Positions 43,221 through 53,183 of a stretch of 64,000 nucleotides of DNA are shown one piece after another. This DNA is from Gammaproteobacteria bacterium (GTDB taxonomy: Bacteria; Pseudomonadota; Gammaproteobacteria; Burkholderiales; Nitrosomonadaceae): positions 2,790,001 through 2,854,000 of the forward strand of contig CP054180.1 in the NCBI GenBank assembly GCA_015709635.1. Reading direction: 5' to 3'. The notes under the pieces were generated by a model. It was not told the DNA's origin. It searched no databases and was given only the letters and a program-made list of their open reading frames with translations. The position numbers and the translations under genes were made by a program. The first letter of the stretch is position 1. Each line of letters begins with the position of its first letter.

Positions 43221-45284
43221 ATGCGTAACCCGACAATATCATTCAATCTAAAGTTGCCGATTTTCCTTGTATGCTGCTGTCTGGCAAACACTGTAACGGC
43301 AGAGAACAAAACAGTGCTGGGAAAAAAGCCGGTTGATAATCAGTTCCTGGATCTGAGCATCGAGGAATTGATGAAAGTCGAGGTTACCTCCGCATCGCGG
43401 CATTCGCAAAAACTGTCGGAAGTGCCTTCCGCCATTTTCGTCATCACCCAGGACGATATCCGCCGCTCGGGCGCAACCAGCATACCGGAGGCGCTGCGTA
43501 TGGCACCCGGTGTCGAGGTCGCCCGTATCGGCACGGATAAATGGGCCGTCAGCATACGCGGCTTCAACGGCCGCTTCGCCGATAAGCTGCAAGTCATGAT
43601 GGACGGCCGCAGTGTCTACAATCCGCTATTTGCCGGCGTGCAGTGGGAACAGCAAGATACGCTGATGGAAGACATCGAACGCATCGAAGTCATCCGCGGC
43701 CCGAACGCAGCGGTATGGGGTGCCAATGCGGTCAACGGGGTGATCAATATCATTACGAAAAAAGCAGCGGACACGCAGGGTGCACTATTTTCGGGCGGTG
43801 GCGGCAGTTTTGAACACGGCTTTGCCGGGGCGCGTTACGGTGCAAAAATCAATGAAGAAACCCCTTTCCGCATCTATGCCAAAGGTTTTACCCGCAGTCA
43901 TACCAAATCTTTAACCGGAGAGAATATTAACGATCAATGGCATTCCGCCCGTGGCGGATTCCGCTTGGATCATCACCGCGGCATTGATCAATTTACCGTG
44001 CAGGGTGATATTTTTTACAATTCGTACGGCGACCGGCTCGATAAATCCGCACTCAGCGCGCCTATCATTCAAATCGAAGCTGCCAGAGCACATGATACCG
44101 GCGGAAATATACGCCTGCGATGGGACCGGACCTATTCGGAAAAATCGGCCATTATGCTGCAAACTTATTACGATCGTGTCGATTACAAGGCATTAACCGG
44201 TTCGGTATACCGTGCTGAAAGCTTCGACATCGACTTCCAGCATCGTTTTCCTTTGTTTGAAAAACATGACTTCACTTGGGGAGCGAATTATCGTCTCTAT
44301 CACAACAAAGAATTCGACACGGAATTGGTCACATTCAGCCCGCGCGCGCAAACCAATCACATGATCAGTGCATTCATCCGCGATGCCATCACGTTGCTGC
44401 CTGACCGTTTGCGGCTTAATCTGGGTTCGCGCTTTGATCACAATGATTTCACCGGTATGGAAATCCAGCCTAACGCGCGCCTGATGTGGACGCCGGATGC
44501 GCAAAATTCGATCTGGTTGGCGGTTTCACGTGCGGTACGCATACCTTCCCGGGCGGAAAACGATATCCGGCTCAATACCCGGACATTAAGCGCCATTCCC
44601 GGTTTCTCAGCACCGCCCCCATTCCCGGTTCTGGCGCAATTAGTGGGGTCATCAAACTTCAACTCGGAGAAATTAATCGCCTATGAAATGGGGTACCGTT
44701 ATCAGTTTTCGCCGCAGGCATCCGTCGATATTGCCGGGTTCTATAACGACTACAGCCAATTACGCCAACTGGCCGTCGGCTTCCCGTCATTCCAAGCAAG
44801 CTTCCCGCCCCATCTGATATTACCAATCGGATTGACCAACCAAGCTTCGGGTCAGACTTACGGAGTGGAAACATCGATTGAATGGAGACCTACCGACAAA
44901 TGGCGTTTGCAAGGCAATTACAGCTTTCTGAACATGAAAATTCATTCCGATTCACCGCTGAAGCAAATCGATCCGACAACCGGCAGCGCGGATAAAGTCA
45001 GCCCGCACCACCAAGTTTCAGTGCGCTCCAATTACGATTTCTCGGAAAAATCGCAACTCAATCTCTGGCTGCGTTATGTCAGCAGCGTGGATTTTTACGG
45101 TATTCCCGGCTATGTTACGATGGACGCCAAGCTGGTGCATAGGCCGGTAAAAAATGTCGAATTATTTGTTGTCGGCCAGAACCTGTTTAGCCAGAATCAC
45201 AGAGAATTCGTCGCCGATTTCCTCCCTTCATTACCGACAACCATACCGCGCGGTGTGTACGCCGGAGCCGAATGGCGCTTTTGA
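43221..45284 (+). CDS. TonB-dependent receptor, paralogue A
   Basis: The 687-residue protein has a signal peptide (LPIFLVCCCLANTVTAEN) and LSIEELMKVEVTSASRHSQKLSE. The plug carries SAIFVITQDDIRRSGATSIPEALRMAPGVEVARIG and ERIEVIRGPNAAVWGANAVNGVINIITKKAADTQG, and the barrel ends in AEWRF. It is closely similar to the next gene (same plug, same GFTRSHTKSLTGENINDQWHSARGGFR style block), so the two are tandem duplicates. The ATG at 43221 is used; a GTG at 43212 is possible. The ligand is unknown. Confidence 0.88.
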   Translation: MRNPTISFNLKLPIFLVCCCLANTVTAENKTVLGKKPVDNQFLDLSIEELMKVEVTSASRHSQKLSEVPSAIFVITQDDIRRSGATSIPEALRMAPGVEVARIGTDKWAVSIRGFNGRFADKLQVMMDGRSVYNPLFAGVQWEQQDTLMEDIERIEVIRGPNAAVWGANAVNGVINIITKKAADTQGALFSGGGGSFEHGFAGARYGAKINEETPFRIYAKGFTRSHTKSLTGENINDQWHSARGGFRLDHHRGIDQFTVQGDIFYNSYGDRLDKSALSAPIIQIEAARAHDTGGNIRLRWDRTYSEKSAIMLQTYYDRVDYKALTGSVYRAESFDIDFQHRFPLFEKHDFTWGANYRLYHNKEFDTELVTFSPRAQTNHMISAFIRDAITLLPDRLRLNLGSRFDHNDFTGMEIQPNARLMWTPDAQNSIWLAVSRAVRIPSRAENDIRLNTRTLSAIPGFSAPPPFPVLAQLVGSSNFNSEKLIAYEMGYRYQFSPQASVDIAGFYNDYSQLRQLAVGFPSFQASFPPHLILPIGLTNQASGQTYGVETSIEWRPTDKWRLQGNYSFLNMKIHSDSPLKQIDPTTGSADKVSPHHQVSVRSNYDFSEKSQLNLWLRYVSSVDFYGIPGYVTMDAKLVHRPVKNVELFVVGQNLFSQNHREFVADFLPSLPTTIPRGVYAGAEWRF

Positions 45285-45286
45285 TC

Positions 45287-47401
45287 ATGAAAAACACTTT
45301 GCTGACATATTACCAGACGATCCGGATGCAATCCGCGCCGGCCTTTTGGCAACGAAGTTTGTTATCGATTTTTATTCTGGAACTTTCCGCTTTGATCCTG
45401 CTGGCAGGATGTTTTGCAAATGTAGCCGTCGCACAAAATAAGCCCGCCGACAGCGAATTGCTGAGCTTAAGCATCGAAGAGTTAATGAACGTCAAGGTAA
45501 CCACCGTTTCCAGAAACCCGCAGAAACTGACCCAAGTGGCATCCGCGGTTTTCGTCATCACCCAGGACGACATCCGCCGCTCCGGTGCCACCAGTATTCC
45601 CGATGCCCTGCGCATGGCACCCGGCGTGCAAGTGGAACGCGTCAGCACGGACAAATGGGCCATCAGCGTACGCGGATTTGATGGACTCTATTCCAACAAG
45701 CTGCAAGTGCTGATGGACGGACGCAGCGTTTATCTGCCGATTTTCTCCGGCGTGCTATGGGAACAGCAAGATACGTTGATGGAAGATATTGAGCGCATCG
45801 AAGTGATCCGTGGCCCGGCCGCTTCGGTGTGGGGCGCCAATGCTGTCAACGGCGTTATCAACATCATTTCCAAGAAAGCCGCAGATACGCAGGGTGCGCT
45901 CATCTCCGCTGGTGGCGGCAGTTTCGAGCACGGCTTTATCGGCGCACGTTACGGCAGCAAGCTCAACGAAGACACGCCGTTCCGCGTATATGCCAAAGGA
46001 TTCACCCGTGGGCAAACGCAATCGTTATCCGGAGAGAATGCCAACGACCAGTGGCATTCCGCCAGGGGTGGATTCCGTTTCGATCATAACCGCGGCATTG
46101 ATCAATTTACACTGCAAGGCGATTATTTCTCCAACTTCGACGGCGGCACGCTCGACAAAAACGCCTTCAATCTATCGTCGAATCCGCTTGGCGAAATGCG
46201 CGGACGTAACGATGGCGGAAATGTCCGCTTCCGCTGGGATCGGAATTTCTCCGAGCACTCCGCCTTGATGTTGCAAATGTACTATGATCGCACGCGATCA
46301 GAATTATTGCCGGTCGGTAAATTCGACGCCGAAAGCTTCGATATCGATATGCAATACCGCTTTCCTTTGGCCGATCGCCATAAAGTAACTTGGGGAATCA
46401 ATTACCGGCTGTATCACAACAAGGTTTTCGATACCAGTCTATCGACACTATCCCCGCGTGAACAAACGAATCATTTAGGCGCCACTTTCATCCGCGACGA
46501 GATCACACTGATACCGGATCGCTTGATGTTCACGGTGGGCAGCCGGTTTGAGCACAACGATTTCAGCGGCTGGGAAATTCAGCCCAGTGCCCGCCTGATG
46601 TGGACGCCTAACTCCGAGAACTCGCTGTGGATGGCGGTCTCGCGTGCGGTAAGAACGCCGTCACGCGCTGAAAACGACGCCATTATCAATATAACGCCCC
46701 AAGTACAAAATGCCTTGGGATCATCGCTTTCACCACTACCGATCACGGCGCTGCTATATGGCAGTCACAACTTCAATTCGGAAAAGCTGATTGCGTACGA
46801 ACTGGGGTACCGCCATCAATTCTCCCCCCAGGCATCCATCGATCTGGCCGGCTTTGTGAACGATTACAGTCAAATGCGCGATTCAAGCATTGGCGCACTT
46901 TCGTTTATCCCGGGATTGTCCGGACAGCTTCTGTTGCCGTTGACAATTAACAATCAGGGATCCGCGTTCACGTACGGCTTTGAAACATCGGTTGATTGGA
47001 AGCCGCGCGATAACTGGCGCCTGCAAAGCAGTTACAGCTTTATTCACATCGATTTTTTCTCCAATAATGCACTGACAAAATCGGATCCATCCGGAGGAGG
47101 ATCGGAGAAAACGGCACCGCAACACCAGCTATCCGTTCGTTCCAACTATGATTTCTCGGAAAAGCTGCAACTTAATCTCTGGCTGCGTTATAGCAGCAAC
47201 ATCGGCCTTTACAGCATCCCGGCCTATGTCACGATGGATGCAAGGCTGTCGTACAAACCGACGAAAAATATCGAGCTGTTCGTCGTCGGTCAAAATCTGT
47301 TCAGTCAGTATCATCGGGAATTCGTCTCCGAGTTTACTCCGATAGTACCCACGTCTATTCCACGAGGAGTTTATGCAGGAGCGCAATGGCGCTTTTGGTG
47401 A
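45287..47401 (+). CDS. TonB-dependent receptor, paralogue B
   Basis: The 704-residue protein is a paralogue of 43221-45284, with near-identical plug motifs (SIEELMNVKVTTVSRNPQK, DDIRRSGATSIPDALRMAPG) and barrel blocks. Its N-terminus is longer (MKNTLLTYYQTIRMQSAP...) before a hydrophobic LELSALILLAGCFANVAVAQ signal. It starts 2 bp after the preceding stop, with the ATG in the sequence GATCATGAAAAAC; the region upstream is the 3' end of the first receptor. A YfiR-like gene follows 4 bp after the stop. Confidence 0.88.
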   Translation: MKNTLLTYYQTIRMQSAPAFWQRSLLSIFILELSALILLAGCFANVAVAQNKPADSELLSLSIEELMNVKVTTVSRNPQKLTQVASAVFVITQDDIRRSGATSIPDALRMAPGVQVERVSTDKWAISVRGFDGLYSNKLQVLMDGRSVYLPIFSGVLWEQQDTLMEDIERIEVIRGPAASVWGANAVNGVINIISKKAADTQGALISAGGGSFEHGFIGARYGSKLNEDTPFRVYAKGFTRGQTQSLSGENANDQWHSARGGFRFDHNRGIDQFTLQGDYFSNFDGGTLDKNAFNLSSNPLGEMRGRNDGGNVRFRWDRNFSEHSALMLQMYYDRTRSELLPVGKFDAESFDIDMQYRFPLADRHKVTWGINYRLYHNKVFDTSLSTLSPREQTNHLGATFIRDEITLIPDRLMFTVGSRFEHNDFSGWEIQPSARLMWTPNSENSLWMAVSRAVRTPSRAENDAIINITPQVQNALGSSLSPLPITALLYGSHNFNSEKLIAYELGYRHQFSPQASIDLAGFVNDYSQMRDSSIGALSFIPGLSGQLLLPLTINNQGSAFTYGFETSVDWKPRDNWRLQSSYSFIHIDFFSNNALTKSDPSGGGSEKTAPQHQLSVRSNYDFSEKLQLNLWLRYSSNIGLYSIPAYVTMDARLSYKPTKNIELFVVGQNLFSQYHREFVSEFTPIVPTSIPRGVYAGAQWRFW

Positions 47402-47405
47402 GCAC

Positions 47406-47987
47406 ATGAACCTGCATACCCTTCACCGCCTCATCAAATTACCGGATAGCTTCGTGACACGAAGCATCTGCACCGGTCTATTGGTCTTCTTGCTCGGCTA
47501 TGGCTTGCCTGTTACTTATACGCCGGCAAAGGCGAGCAGCATCCTGGAATATCAAGTGAAGGCCGCTTTTATTTATAATTTCATCGCCTTCACACATTGG
47601 CCGGAAAGCACGGGGGCAACGATTAATCTGTGCGTTTATGGGGAAGACAATTTCGGCAGTGAAATCGACAAACTGCAAAACAGATCTGCCGACAAGCGCA
47701 ATATCAAAGTCGCACGGATAAACAATCCACAAAAACTGGCGGATTGTCAGGCAATATTTTTTTCCAAATCGGTCAGCAGCGATCTTGCCAGTATTTTGAG
47801 CAGCTTACCCGATCACCCCATTCTGACATTGGCCGACAATCCCAGCGCCATATCCCAAGGGGTGGTCATCAATATGAATCTGATCAATGAAAAAATTGTA
47901 TTTGAAATCAATTTAGGAATCGCGCGCAAAGCGGGATTGGATATCAGTTCAAAGCTGCTGCAACTGGCCGCTAAAGTACACCAATAA
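47406..47987 (+). CDS. YfiR-like periplasmic protein (DUF4154), second copy
   Basis: The 193-residue protein has a signal (SICTGLLVFLLGYGLPVTYTPAKA) and the DUF4154 core (YQVKAAFIYNFIAFTHWPES, LADCQAIFFSKSV, LTLADNPSAISQGVVINM). It is clearly paralogous to 35675-36235. It lies directly after the tandem TonB receptors, but no kinase follows, so it may act on the kinase of the first operon or on another partner. The ATG at 47406 is chosen because GGTGAG precedes it; the earlier frame start lies inside the receptor gene. Confidence 0.87.
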   Translation: MNLHTLHRLIKLPDSFVTRSICTGLLVFLLGYGLPVTYTPAKASSILEYQVKAAFIYNFIAFTHWPESTGATINLCVYGEDNFGSEIDKLQNRSADKRNIKVARINNPQKLADCQAIFFSKSVSSDLASILSSLPDHPILTLADNPSAISQGVVINMNLINEKIVFEINLGIARKAGLDISSKLLQLAAKVHQ

Positions 47988-48146
47988 CAATCGGCTCAAA
48001 GAAATAGCCGGTTTTTCACTGCTACATCGTTCTTTAGGTTCGAACCGTAAAATATAAAATGCTTGCTATCTTTTTCACCCATACTGAGAAAGTCCCAATA
48101 TTCGAACACCAGTTCATTTCCAATCCATCAAGCGGAGATCCTTTTC

Positions 48147-49001
48147 ATGAAACGACTCATTTTACTGACTTATACATTTGCACTACTCATTCAGATGCAG
48201 TTTTCCTTTGCCACCCCATCCAGCGATACCGATAAATTGCTCAATTGGGCTGAAAAAAATTTCCCGCAATTCTTTCCGAGCCACCAAGTCACGCAAAACA
48301 TTGAGCCTTGGTTATTTCGCTTCTATCCGGAAACCAATGTTTACGCGGGTATTAACAAGAATGATCAGAATGTTTATGTGCTCGGCGGACCTTGGGGAAA
48401 CAATCCGACGGTAATCGATACCCTCGCAAACCTGATCAATCAAGTCGATAATTCCGGCAGTAATGGTGGGATCGCCGCTTGTGACACAACCGATGTGATT
48501 AGCGGTGTGTTTTATAGCCAAAGCGGCAATGTCGTATCGGTGACGAGCAATGGCCAGTGCATTACTGCTCCCGATCTGTCCAAAACCAATCTCTGCCAAG
48601 TGCCACATCAAACGACGGCGAGTGGCATTTCCCTGCTCGGCAGCAACACAGTCACCTCATCCAATATCACCGGCCTGGAAATTCCGGGATTCAATCTACT
48701 CGATTTAGTGAATACCACCGCAAACGTTAAACATTGCACCAGAAATGCACCGGCGGCCACGGCCAACTTGGTTGTCAATTCCGATCTTTGCCTCGATATT
48801 ACCGCCCCGATCACCGAAACATTGGCTGGCCTACCCATCCCGGGAATCGCGTTAAACCCGCCGGTGAACTATTTCACAAAAGGAACGTATACCAGCACCG
48901 TGGTTGATGATTGCTTTGCTACCGATGCGACTACGATTAGTGATGCGTTTACAGGTGAAGTGTGGGTCAATCAGAGCGGCAGCTTTGTCAAGGTCAAGTA
49001 A
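48147..49001 (+). CDS. Secreted protein with repeated betaproteobacterial N-terminal domain
   Basis: The 284-residue protein has a signal peptide (LILLTYTFALLIQMQFSFA). The domain NWAEKNFPQFFPSHQVTQNIEPWLFRFYPETNVYAGINKNDQNVYVLGGPWG follows (about residues 30-85). This unnamed block occurs in many exported betaproteobacterial proteins as a tandem module. The rest is Cys-, Asn- and Thr-rich beta sequence (CDTTDVISGVFYSQSG and later CFATDATTISD). No enzyme motif is seen. GGAGATCC precedes the ATG. Confidence 0.65.
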   Translation: MKRLILLTYTFALLIQMQFSFATPSSDTDKLLNWAEKNFPQFFPSHQVTQNIEPWLFRFYPETNVYAGINKNDQNVYVLGGPWGNNPTVIDTLANLINQVDNSGSNGGIAACDTTDVISGVFYSQSGNVVSVTSNGQCITAPDLSKTNLCQVPHQTTASGISLLGSNTVTSSNITGLEIPGFNLLDLVNTTANVKHCTRNAPAATANLVVNSDLCLDITAPITETLAGLPIPGIALNPPVNYFTKGTYTSTVVDDCFATDATTISDAFTGEVWVNQSGSFVKVK

Positions 49002-49053
49002 CCCATGCCGCCGGGTGCTGCACAAACGAAGCCGAGCAGTGTAGTTGCAGAAA

Positions 49054-50706
49054 TTATTTGGCAGCGATCAATTCGTTCAATGCGGCCGTCAACCGAATAA
49101 AACGCGGCTCGCCGGACGACAGCTCATTTGCTGTCTGGAGGCTCTGGCGGGCCTCGTCGATCAGTTCGGAAGTTGCACCGTTTTTTTGCATGTAGGTGAT
49201 GATCACATGCGCCAAATTGAGCAATACCCGCATGTTCGTCGGCATTGCGGCATAAGCGTCGCGCATGGCGCTGACGGCTTCTTCGTACTGCCCCTTACTG
49301 ATCAGCAACACGCCGCGGTTCATAATCAGCATCGCTTCCTGCCTTGAGGTCTCGATCAATCGGCTGCCTTCTTCACCCATGCCGGCTTGCTCGAAAATTT
49401 CCGCCACGTTCTGCAACAGGGCTGTACTCTCGGGGTTATTTTTGATTTCCCGTTGCAGCAGTTGAATGGCTTTCTCTTTATCGCCGGCGATCATCAGCAA
49501 ACGGGCAATTTCCAGAGCGCCATCACTATCGGGACGGATGCTGTCATTACCGATAGATTGACCAAGTTCATCAGCGATCTGTTTCGCCTTACCGGTATTT
49601 CCATTTTGCTGATGAATCATGCCTTCCACCGCTAACGCCTTAACGCGGACATCGTCTGTGGCAAAGCTCTTGTTGAGCTGCCCCAGCACCTTTAACGCTT
49701 GCTCGGAATTTTTATTAGCGTTGCACGCTTTGGCAAGACCGACATAGGCATCGGCTGACCGTAACACCGAGTACTCTCCGAGTGCCACACTTTTGCGGAA
49801 AGCACGTTCGGCATCTTCCATCTTACCCAGCTTCATTGAAACCTGACCGAGATTCTTCTGCCGGATGACCGAGTTTGGCGATAACTTCACCGCACGCTCT
49901 AGTACAGCCCCGGCTTCTTCAAGATCGCCCATCACTTGCAAGGTGTGCGCCAGCAAATCTTGCGCCTCAAGATAAGCCGGATTGGATTCCGTCACTTCTT
50001 CCAGCAAGTTCCTCGCGGCATCGGGATCGTTCTTTTTCAGCAAAATCTTGGCTAACGCCGCTTTAGCCCAAGGCAGATCGCGTTCAGCCAGAACTTCTTC
50101 CAATATATTCTTTGCGCGATCGTATTCACCGGTCACCAGTAACAAGTCGCATTTGGTCCGGAGTAAATCGGCCGCATGCGCCTTATCGGCAACCAAGCGC
50201 TGATCGCACAGATTCATCGCTTTTGAATAATCCTGCTGCTTCATGGCTTTGTAAATTTCCGCAAAAGCCTCTTTTTTGGCCCAAATCTTGACTAAGCGCG
50301 AACGTAAACTGGCTTCCGTGACCGGTTTCAGCAAATACGCATCCGGTTGATATTCCGCAGCACCGGTAACCGCTTCCATGGTTTTCTCCGCGGTGATCAT
50401 GATCCACAGACAGGAAGGCCCTACCAGCGCTTGGTGCTTGGCTTCTTCCAGTACTTGCTGACCATTTTTTCCGGAACCCAGAATGAGATCGCACAGCACA
50501 ATGTCAAATGACACTTTTTTTAACAATGCAATGGCTTCGTTGCCGTTCGTCGCCATGTGGATTTTCTTGATTTCAGCACCGCAACTACTGAGAATGTCGC
50601 GGAAAATGCTGCGCATTTCCATGTAATCATCGACGATCAGTACATGCTTCCCTGAGAAATTCAGCTCAGCAGCAGGCGTTGAAATATCGAGCGGGTTAAT
50701 ATTCAT
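49054..50706 (-). CDS. Response-regulator receiver protein with TPR repeats
   Basis: The 550-residue protein has an N-terminal REC domain (about residues 18-140, VLIVDDYMEMRSIF, acceptor Asp in VLCDLILG, LKPVT switch region). A long series of TPR-like helix pairs (about 170-520, AEEAGAVLERAVKLSPNSV type) fills the rest. It has no DNA-binding or enzyme output. Phosphorylation probably changes protein-protein contacts. The ATG at 50706 has only a weak ribosome site. It is 27 bp downstream of a histidine kinase gene and is its likely partner; both follow the hvfABC-type genes on the same strand. Confidence 0.85.
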   Translation of the reverse strand: MNINPLDISTPAAELNFSGKHVLIVDDYMEMRSIFRDILSSCGAEIKKIHMATNGNEAIALLKKVSFDIVLCDLILGSGKNGQQVLEEAKHQALVGPSCLWIMITAEKTMEAVTGAAEYQPDAYLLKPVTEASLRSRLVKIWAKKEAFAEIYKAMKQQDYSKAMNLCDQRLVADKAHAADLLRTKCDLLLVTGEYDRAKNILEEVLAERDLPWAKAALAKILLKKNDPDAARNLLEEVTESNPAYLEAQDLLAHTLQVMGDLEEAGAVLERAVKLSPNSVIRQKNLGQVSMKLGKMEDAERAFRKSVALGEYSVLRSADAYVGLAKACNANKNSEQALKVLGQLNKSFATDDVRVKALAVEGMIHQQNGNTGKAKQIADELGQSIGNDSIRPDSDGALEIARLLMIAGDKEKAIQLLQREIKNNPESTALLQNVAEIFEQAGMGEEGSRLIETSRQEAMLIMNRGVLLISKGQYEEAVSAMRDAYAAMPTNMRVLLNLAHVIITYMQKNGATSELIDEARQSLQTANELSSGEPRFIRLTAALNELIAAK

Positions 50707-50733
50707 GATTGCAAAAATTAGAGTGAATAACCG

Positions 50734-51516
50734 TCACGGAAGACGTAATACAAAGCAAGCGCCTTGCAGTGAGCCGCCATTTTCCAAGCTAAGATCGCCC
50801 TGAGCGCCTTGGTTACGATGCATGCGCGCCACCATCGTCGAGAAATAAAGCCCCAGACCGGTACTGCCGCCATGGAAATCCACGCTCTGCATGACATTGC
50901 CGTTTCCTTCCAGTAATTCAAGCGGATAACCATCACCATCATCTTCAACACGCAGCGCCAATTGATCGTCATATTCTGCTGCACTGATCAGGATGCGTTG
51001 ATGCGTGTAGCGCATGGCGTTATTTAACGCATTGCCGATAACGCCACTGATGAGATCTTCATCAAAATACCAATACAGCTCAGGATTAACGCGGACTTCC
51101 AGGTGAATGCCGCGAAATTTGAGCAATTGCGCATATTGCGCGACGATGGTGTGCAAAAAATCTTGCAGGCAAACAGGCTGCGGATCGAAAGGGTACATTT
51201 TCTGCCCCAGCTTGTAGAGTGTCAGCAATTGAATCAGGCGATTATTGATCCGTTTCGCTTCATGGTTCATCTGCACCAATTCGGCATGCGTGGAAAGTTT
51301 GGCCGCTTCAGCCGATGTCAGCACTTTATCCAAACCGCAGATCAGCATGCTGACGGAGTTCTTCATGTCATGTACGGAAGAAACCAGAAAGTTCGCCATG
51401 TTGAATACAACAGGGACACTGGCAGTATTGGTATGCTTTTTTCCGATATCTTTAACACTTGATTCTCCGCGCATGGTGCGTATTCCATCCGTTATTGATG
51501 GGCAATTAAACGGCAA
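50734..51516 (-). CDS. Histidine kinase (soluble)
   Basis: The 260-residue protein has a His-box-like FLVSSVHDMKNSVSML near residue 48 and an HATPase domain (about 120-258). The latter has N-box GVIGNALNNAMRY, G1 RVEDDGDGY and G2 GSTGLGLYFS. There are no membrane segments or signal peptide, so it senses an internal signal or works with a membrane partner. The start is uncertain: TTG at 51516 or ATG at 51474. It lies 40-80 bp after the DUF2063 (hvfC-like) gene and 27 bp before the REC-TPR gene. Confidence 0.8.
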   Translation of the reverse strand: MPFNCPSITDGIRTMRGESSVKDIGKKHTNTASVPVVFNMANFLVSSVHDMKNSVSMLICGLDKVLTSAEAAKLSTHAELVQMNHEAKRINNRLIQLLTLYKLGQKMYPFDPQPVCLQDFLHTIVAQYAQLLKFRGIHLEVRVNPELYWYFDEDLISGVIGNALNNAMRYTHQRILISAAEYDDQLALRVEDDGDGYPLELLEGNGNVMQSVDFHGGSTGLGLYFSTMVARMHRNQGAQGDLSLENGGSLQGACFVLRLP

Positions 51517-51556
51517 ATCGCTTTGAACCTGTAGTGTTATGATCGTAATCAGAAAG

Positions 51557-52336
51557 TTAGACGTAAATCCCTAGAATCACCTGCCGCCGCTGCAAATCGT
51601 TTAATATTTCCATGCCGCTCTGAATGACGGTTTCGGGTTGGGGATGATTCAGTTCCACAGCAATTTGTTGCAACGCCAGCCGTCCCGCTACGGGAGCATC
51701 GCAGGAAAGCAATTGCAGAAGCCGCGCAGTGACCGGATTGATCTCGATAAAGCGCACCTCAAAAGCGGCGTCGCGATAAACGATCAAATGCGTTTGCTTC
51801 GCATCGGCTTCCTTGGGTTGAAAATCCGGGCTGATTTTGTGAACCGGAAAGTCGTAGCACAATGACCAGGCTAACGGCGAAATCACCGGGATGCCGTCGA
51901 GCAGATCGCCCTGACTATCGATTTTTGCTTTGTCGATTTTTTCATCCAACAGCGAAAGCGCTAATTCAACCCATTCATAGTGAGCCAGCTCCAGCAAAAA
52001 TGGAGGATCGTCCAGTTGTGGTTCGCGTTCATGCTCCAGATATTTTAGAAACTCGCGCGGCATTTCCGGAAACAGCGGCGTATGCGAAACGTGATTGGCA
52101 AAATAATCCCGGATCATGGCGTGCCACTCTTCATCCGGCATGATTTTCCGCAGCACCGGATACGTACTGGTGATAAAACCCTCGACGTTGTTATAAAACA
52201 ATTCGCGGTAGATTTTCATGCGCCGTTCTTCGATCCCTTCCGGGCAAGGACTTCTTTCCGGATTACGGATATGCGCCGCAAAAGCATACTGCTGCCGCAC
52301 AAAAGCGGGACGGTCAGCCGTGTTGTGCGTGTTCAC
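51557..52336 (-). CDS. hvfC: HvfC-like DUF2063 RiPP-maturation partner
   Basis: The 259-residue protein contains the DUF2063 N-terminal region (FVRQQYAFAAHIRNPERSPCPEGIEERRMKIYRELFYNNVEGFI). Its C-terminal half holds HLIVYRDAAFEVRFIEINPVTARLLQLL. Such proteins bind the precursor peptide for the DUF692 oxidase. The GTG at 52336 is chosen because GGCGGAATC lies upstream and the family starts there; the longer frame runs inside hvfB. It overlaps the hvfB end by 23 bp, so the two are translationally coupled. It acts with the DUF692 enzyme in the cytoplasm. Confidence 0.85.
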   Translation of the reverse strand: MNTHNTADRPAFVRQQYAFAAHIRNPERSPCPEGIEERRMKIYRELFYNNVEGFITSTYPVLRKIMPDEEWHAMIRDYFANHVSHTPLFPEMPREFLKYLEHEREPQLDDPPFLLELAHYEWVELALSLLDEKIDKAKIDSQGDLLDGIPVISPLAWSLCYDFPVHKISPDFQPKEADAKQTHLIVYRDAAFEVRFIEINPVTARLLQLLSCDAPVAGRLALQQIAVELNHPQPETVIQSGMEILNDLQRRQVILGIYV

Positions 52337-53171
52337 CGGTTTGATTCCGCCATTTGGATTGCAGAGTGTGAATAATCTCCACTTCTTGCAGCAGCTCCGC
52401 CAGCGGCGGGAGATTGAAATCACGTTCCAGCAGCGTCGGAATAACACCGAAATGCTGGTACGTTTTTTCCAGCAATTGCCAGACCGGATCGATGACGTCC
52501 GCACCATGCGTATCCACGATTAAATCTTCCGCTTCCCGGTAGTGTCCGGCGATATGGACATAGCGAATACGCGCCGCAGGCAGTTGTTTAAGAAATGCCT
52601 CAGCATCGTAACGATGGTTGATGCTGTTGACATAAATATTATTGACATCCAGCAGCAAATCGCAGTCAGCCTCCTGCAGCACTGCTTGGATAAAATCAAT
52701 TTCTTCCATCTCTTGACCGGGCGCCGCGTAGTAAGAAACGTTTTCCATTGCGATGCGCCGTTCCAGAATATCCTGCGCCCGCCGGATACGCGCCGCCACA
52801 TAGCGCACGGCCTCTGCGGTAAACGGAATCGGCAGCAGATCGTACAAATGCCCGTCGTCGCTGCAATAACTTAGATGTTCGCTGTAGTAGCGGATTTGAT
52901 GGTCGTGCAAAAAACGTTTCAGCCGTTGCAGAAAAGCTTCGTCCAATGGCGACGGTCCGCCGATTGAAAGCGATAGTCCGTGACAAATAAAAGGAAATTT
53001 TTCGGTCAACTCGCGCAACTGTTTTCCGTACCGCCCACCGACCCCGATCCAGTTTTCCGGAGCCACCTCCCAGAAATTCACCGGATGCGTGGTTTGATCC
53101 GCCAGCGAACTGATGAATGAACGCCGCAGACCCAAACCAGCACCATGCACAGGATAATGTTGACTGCTCAT
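52314..53171 (-). CDS. hvfB: HvfB-like DUF692 multinuclear non-heme iron oxidase
   Basis: The 285-residue TIM-barrel protein belongs to the DUF692/MNIO family. Metal-ligand blocks seen are CHGLSLSIGG, YYSEHLSYC, MENVSYYA, LLLDVNNIYVN, YVHIAGHY, DTHGADVIDPVW and LERDFNLP. MNIO enzymes use iron to rearrange cysteines in ribosomal peptides. Depending on the precursor, they yield 5-thiooxazoles or oxazolone-type copper-binding groups. It follows hvfA by 12 bp and overlaps hvfC. No transporter is adjacent. Confidence 0.92.
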   Translation of the reverse strand: MSSQHYPVHGAGLGLRRSFISSLADQTTHPVNFWEVAPENWIGVGGRYGKQLRELTEKFPFICHGLSLSIGGPSPLDEAFLQRLKRFLHDHQIRYYSEHLSYCSDDGHLYDLLPIPFTAEAVRYVAARIRRAQDILERRIAMENVSYYAAPGQEMEEIDFIQAVLQEADCDLLLDVNNIYVNSINHRYDAEAFLKQLPAARIRYVHIAGHYREAEDLIVDTHGADVIDPVWQLLEKTYQHFGVIPTLLERDFNLPPLAELLQEVEIIHTLQSKWRNQTGEHAQHG

Positions 53172-53183
53172 GGATTACGCGGA

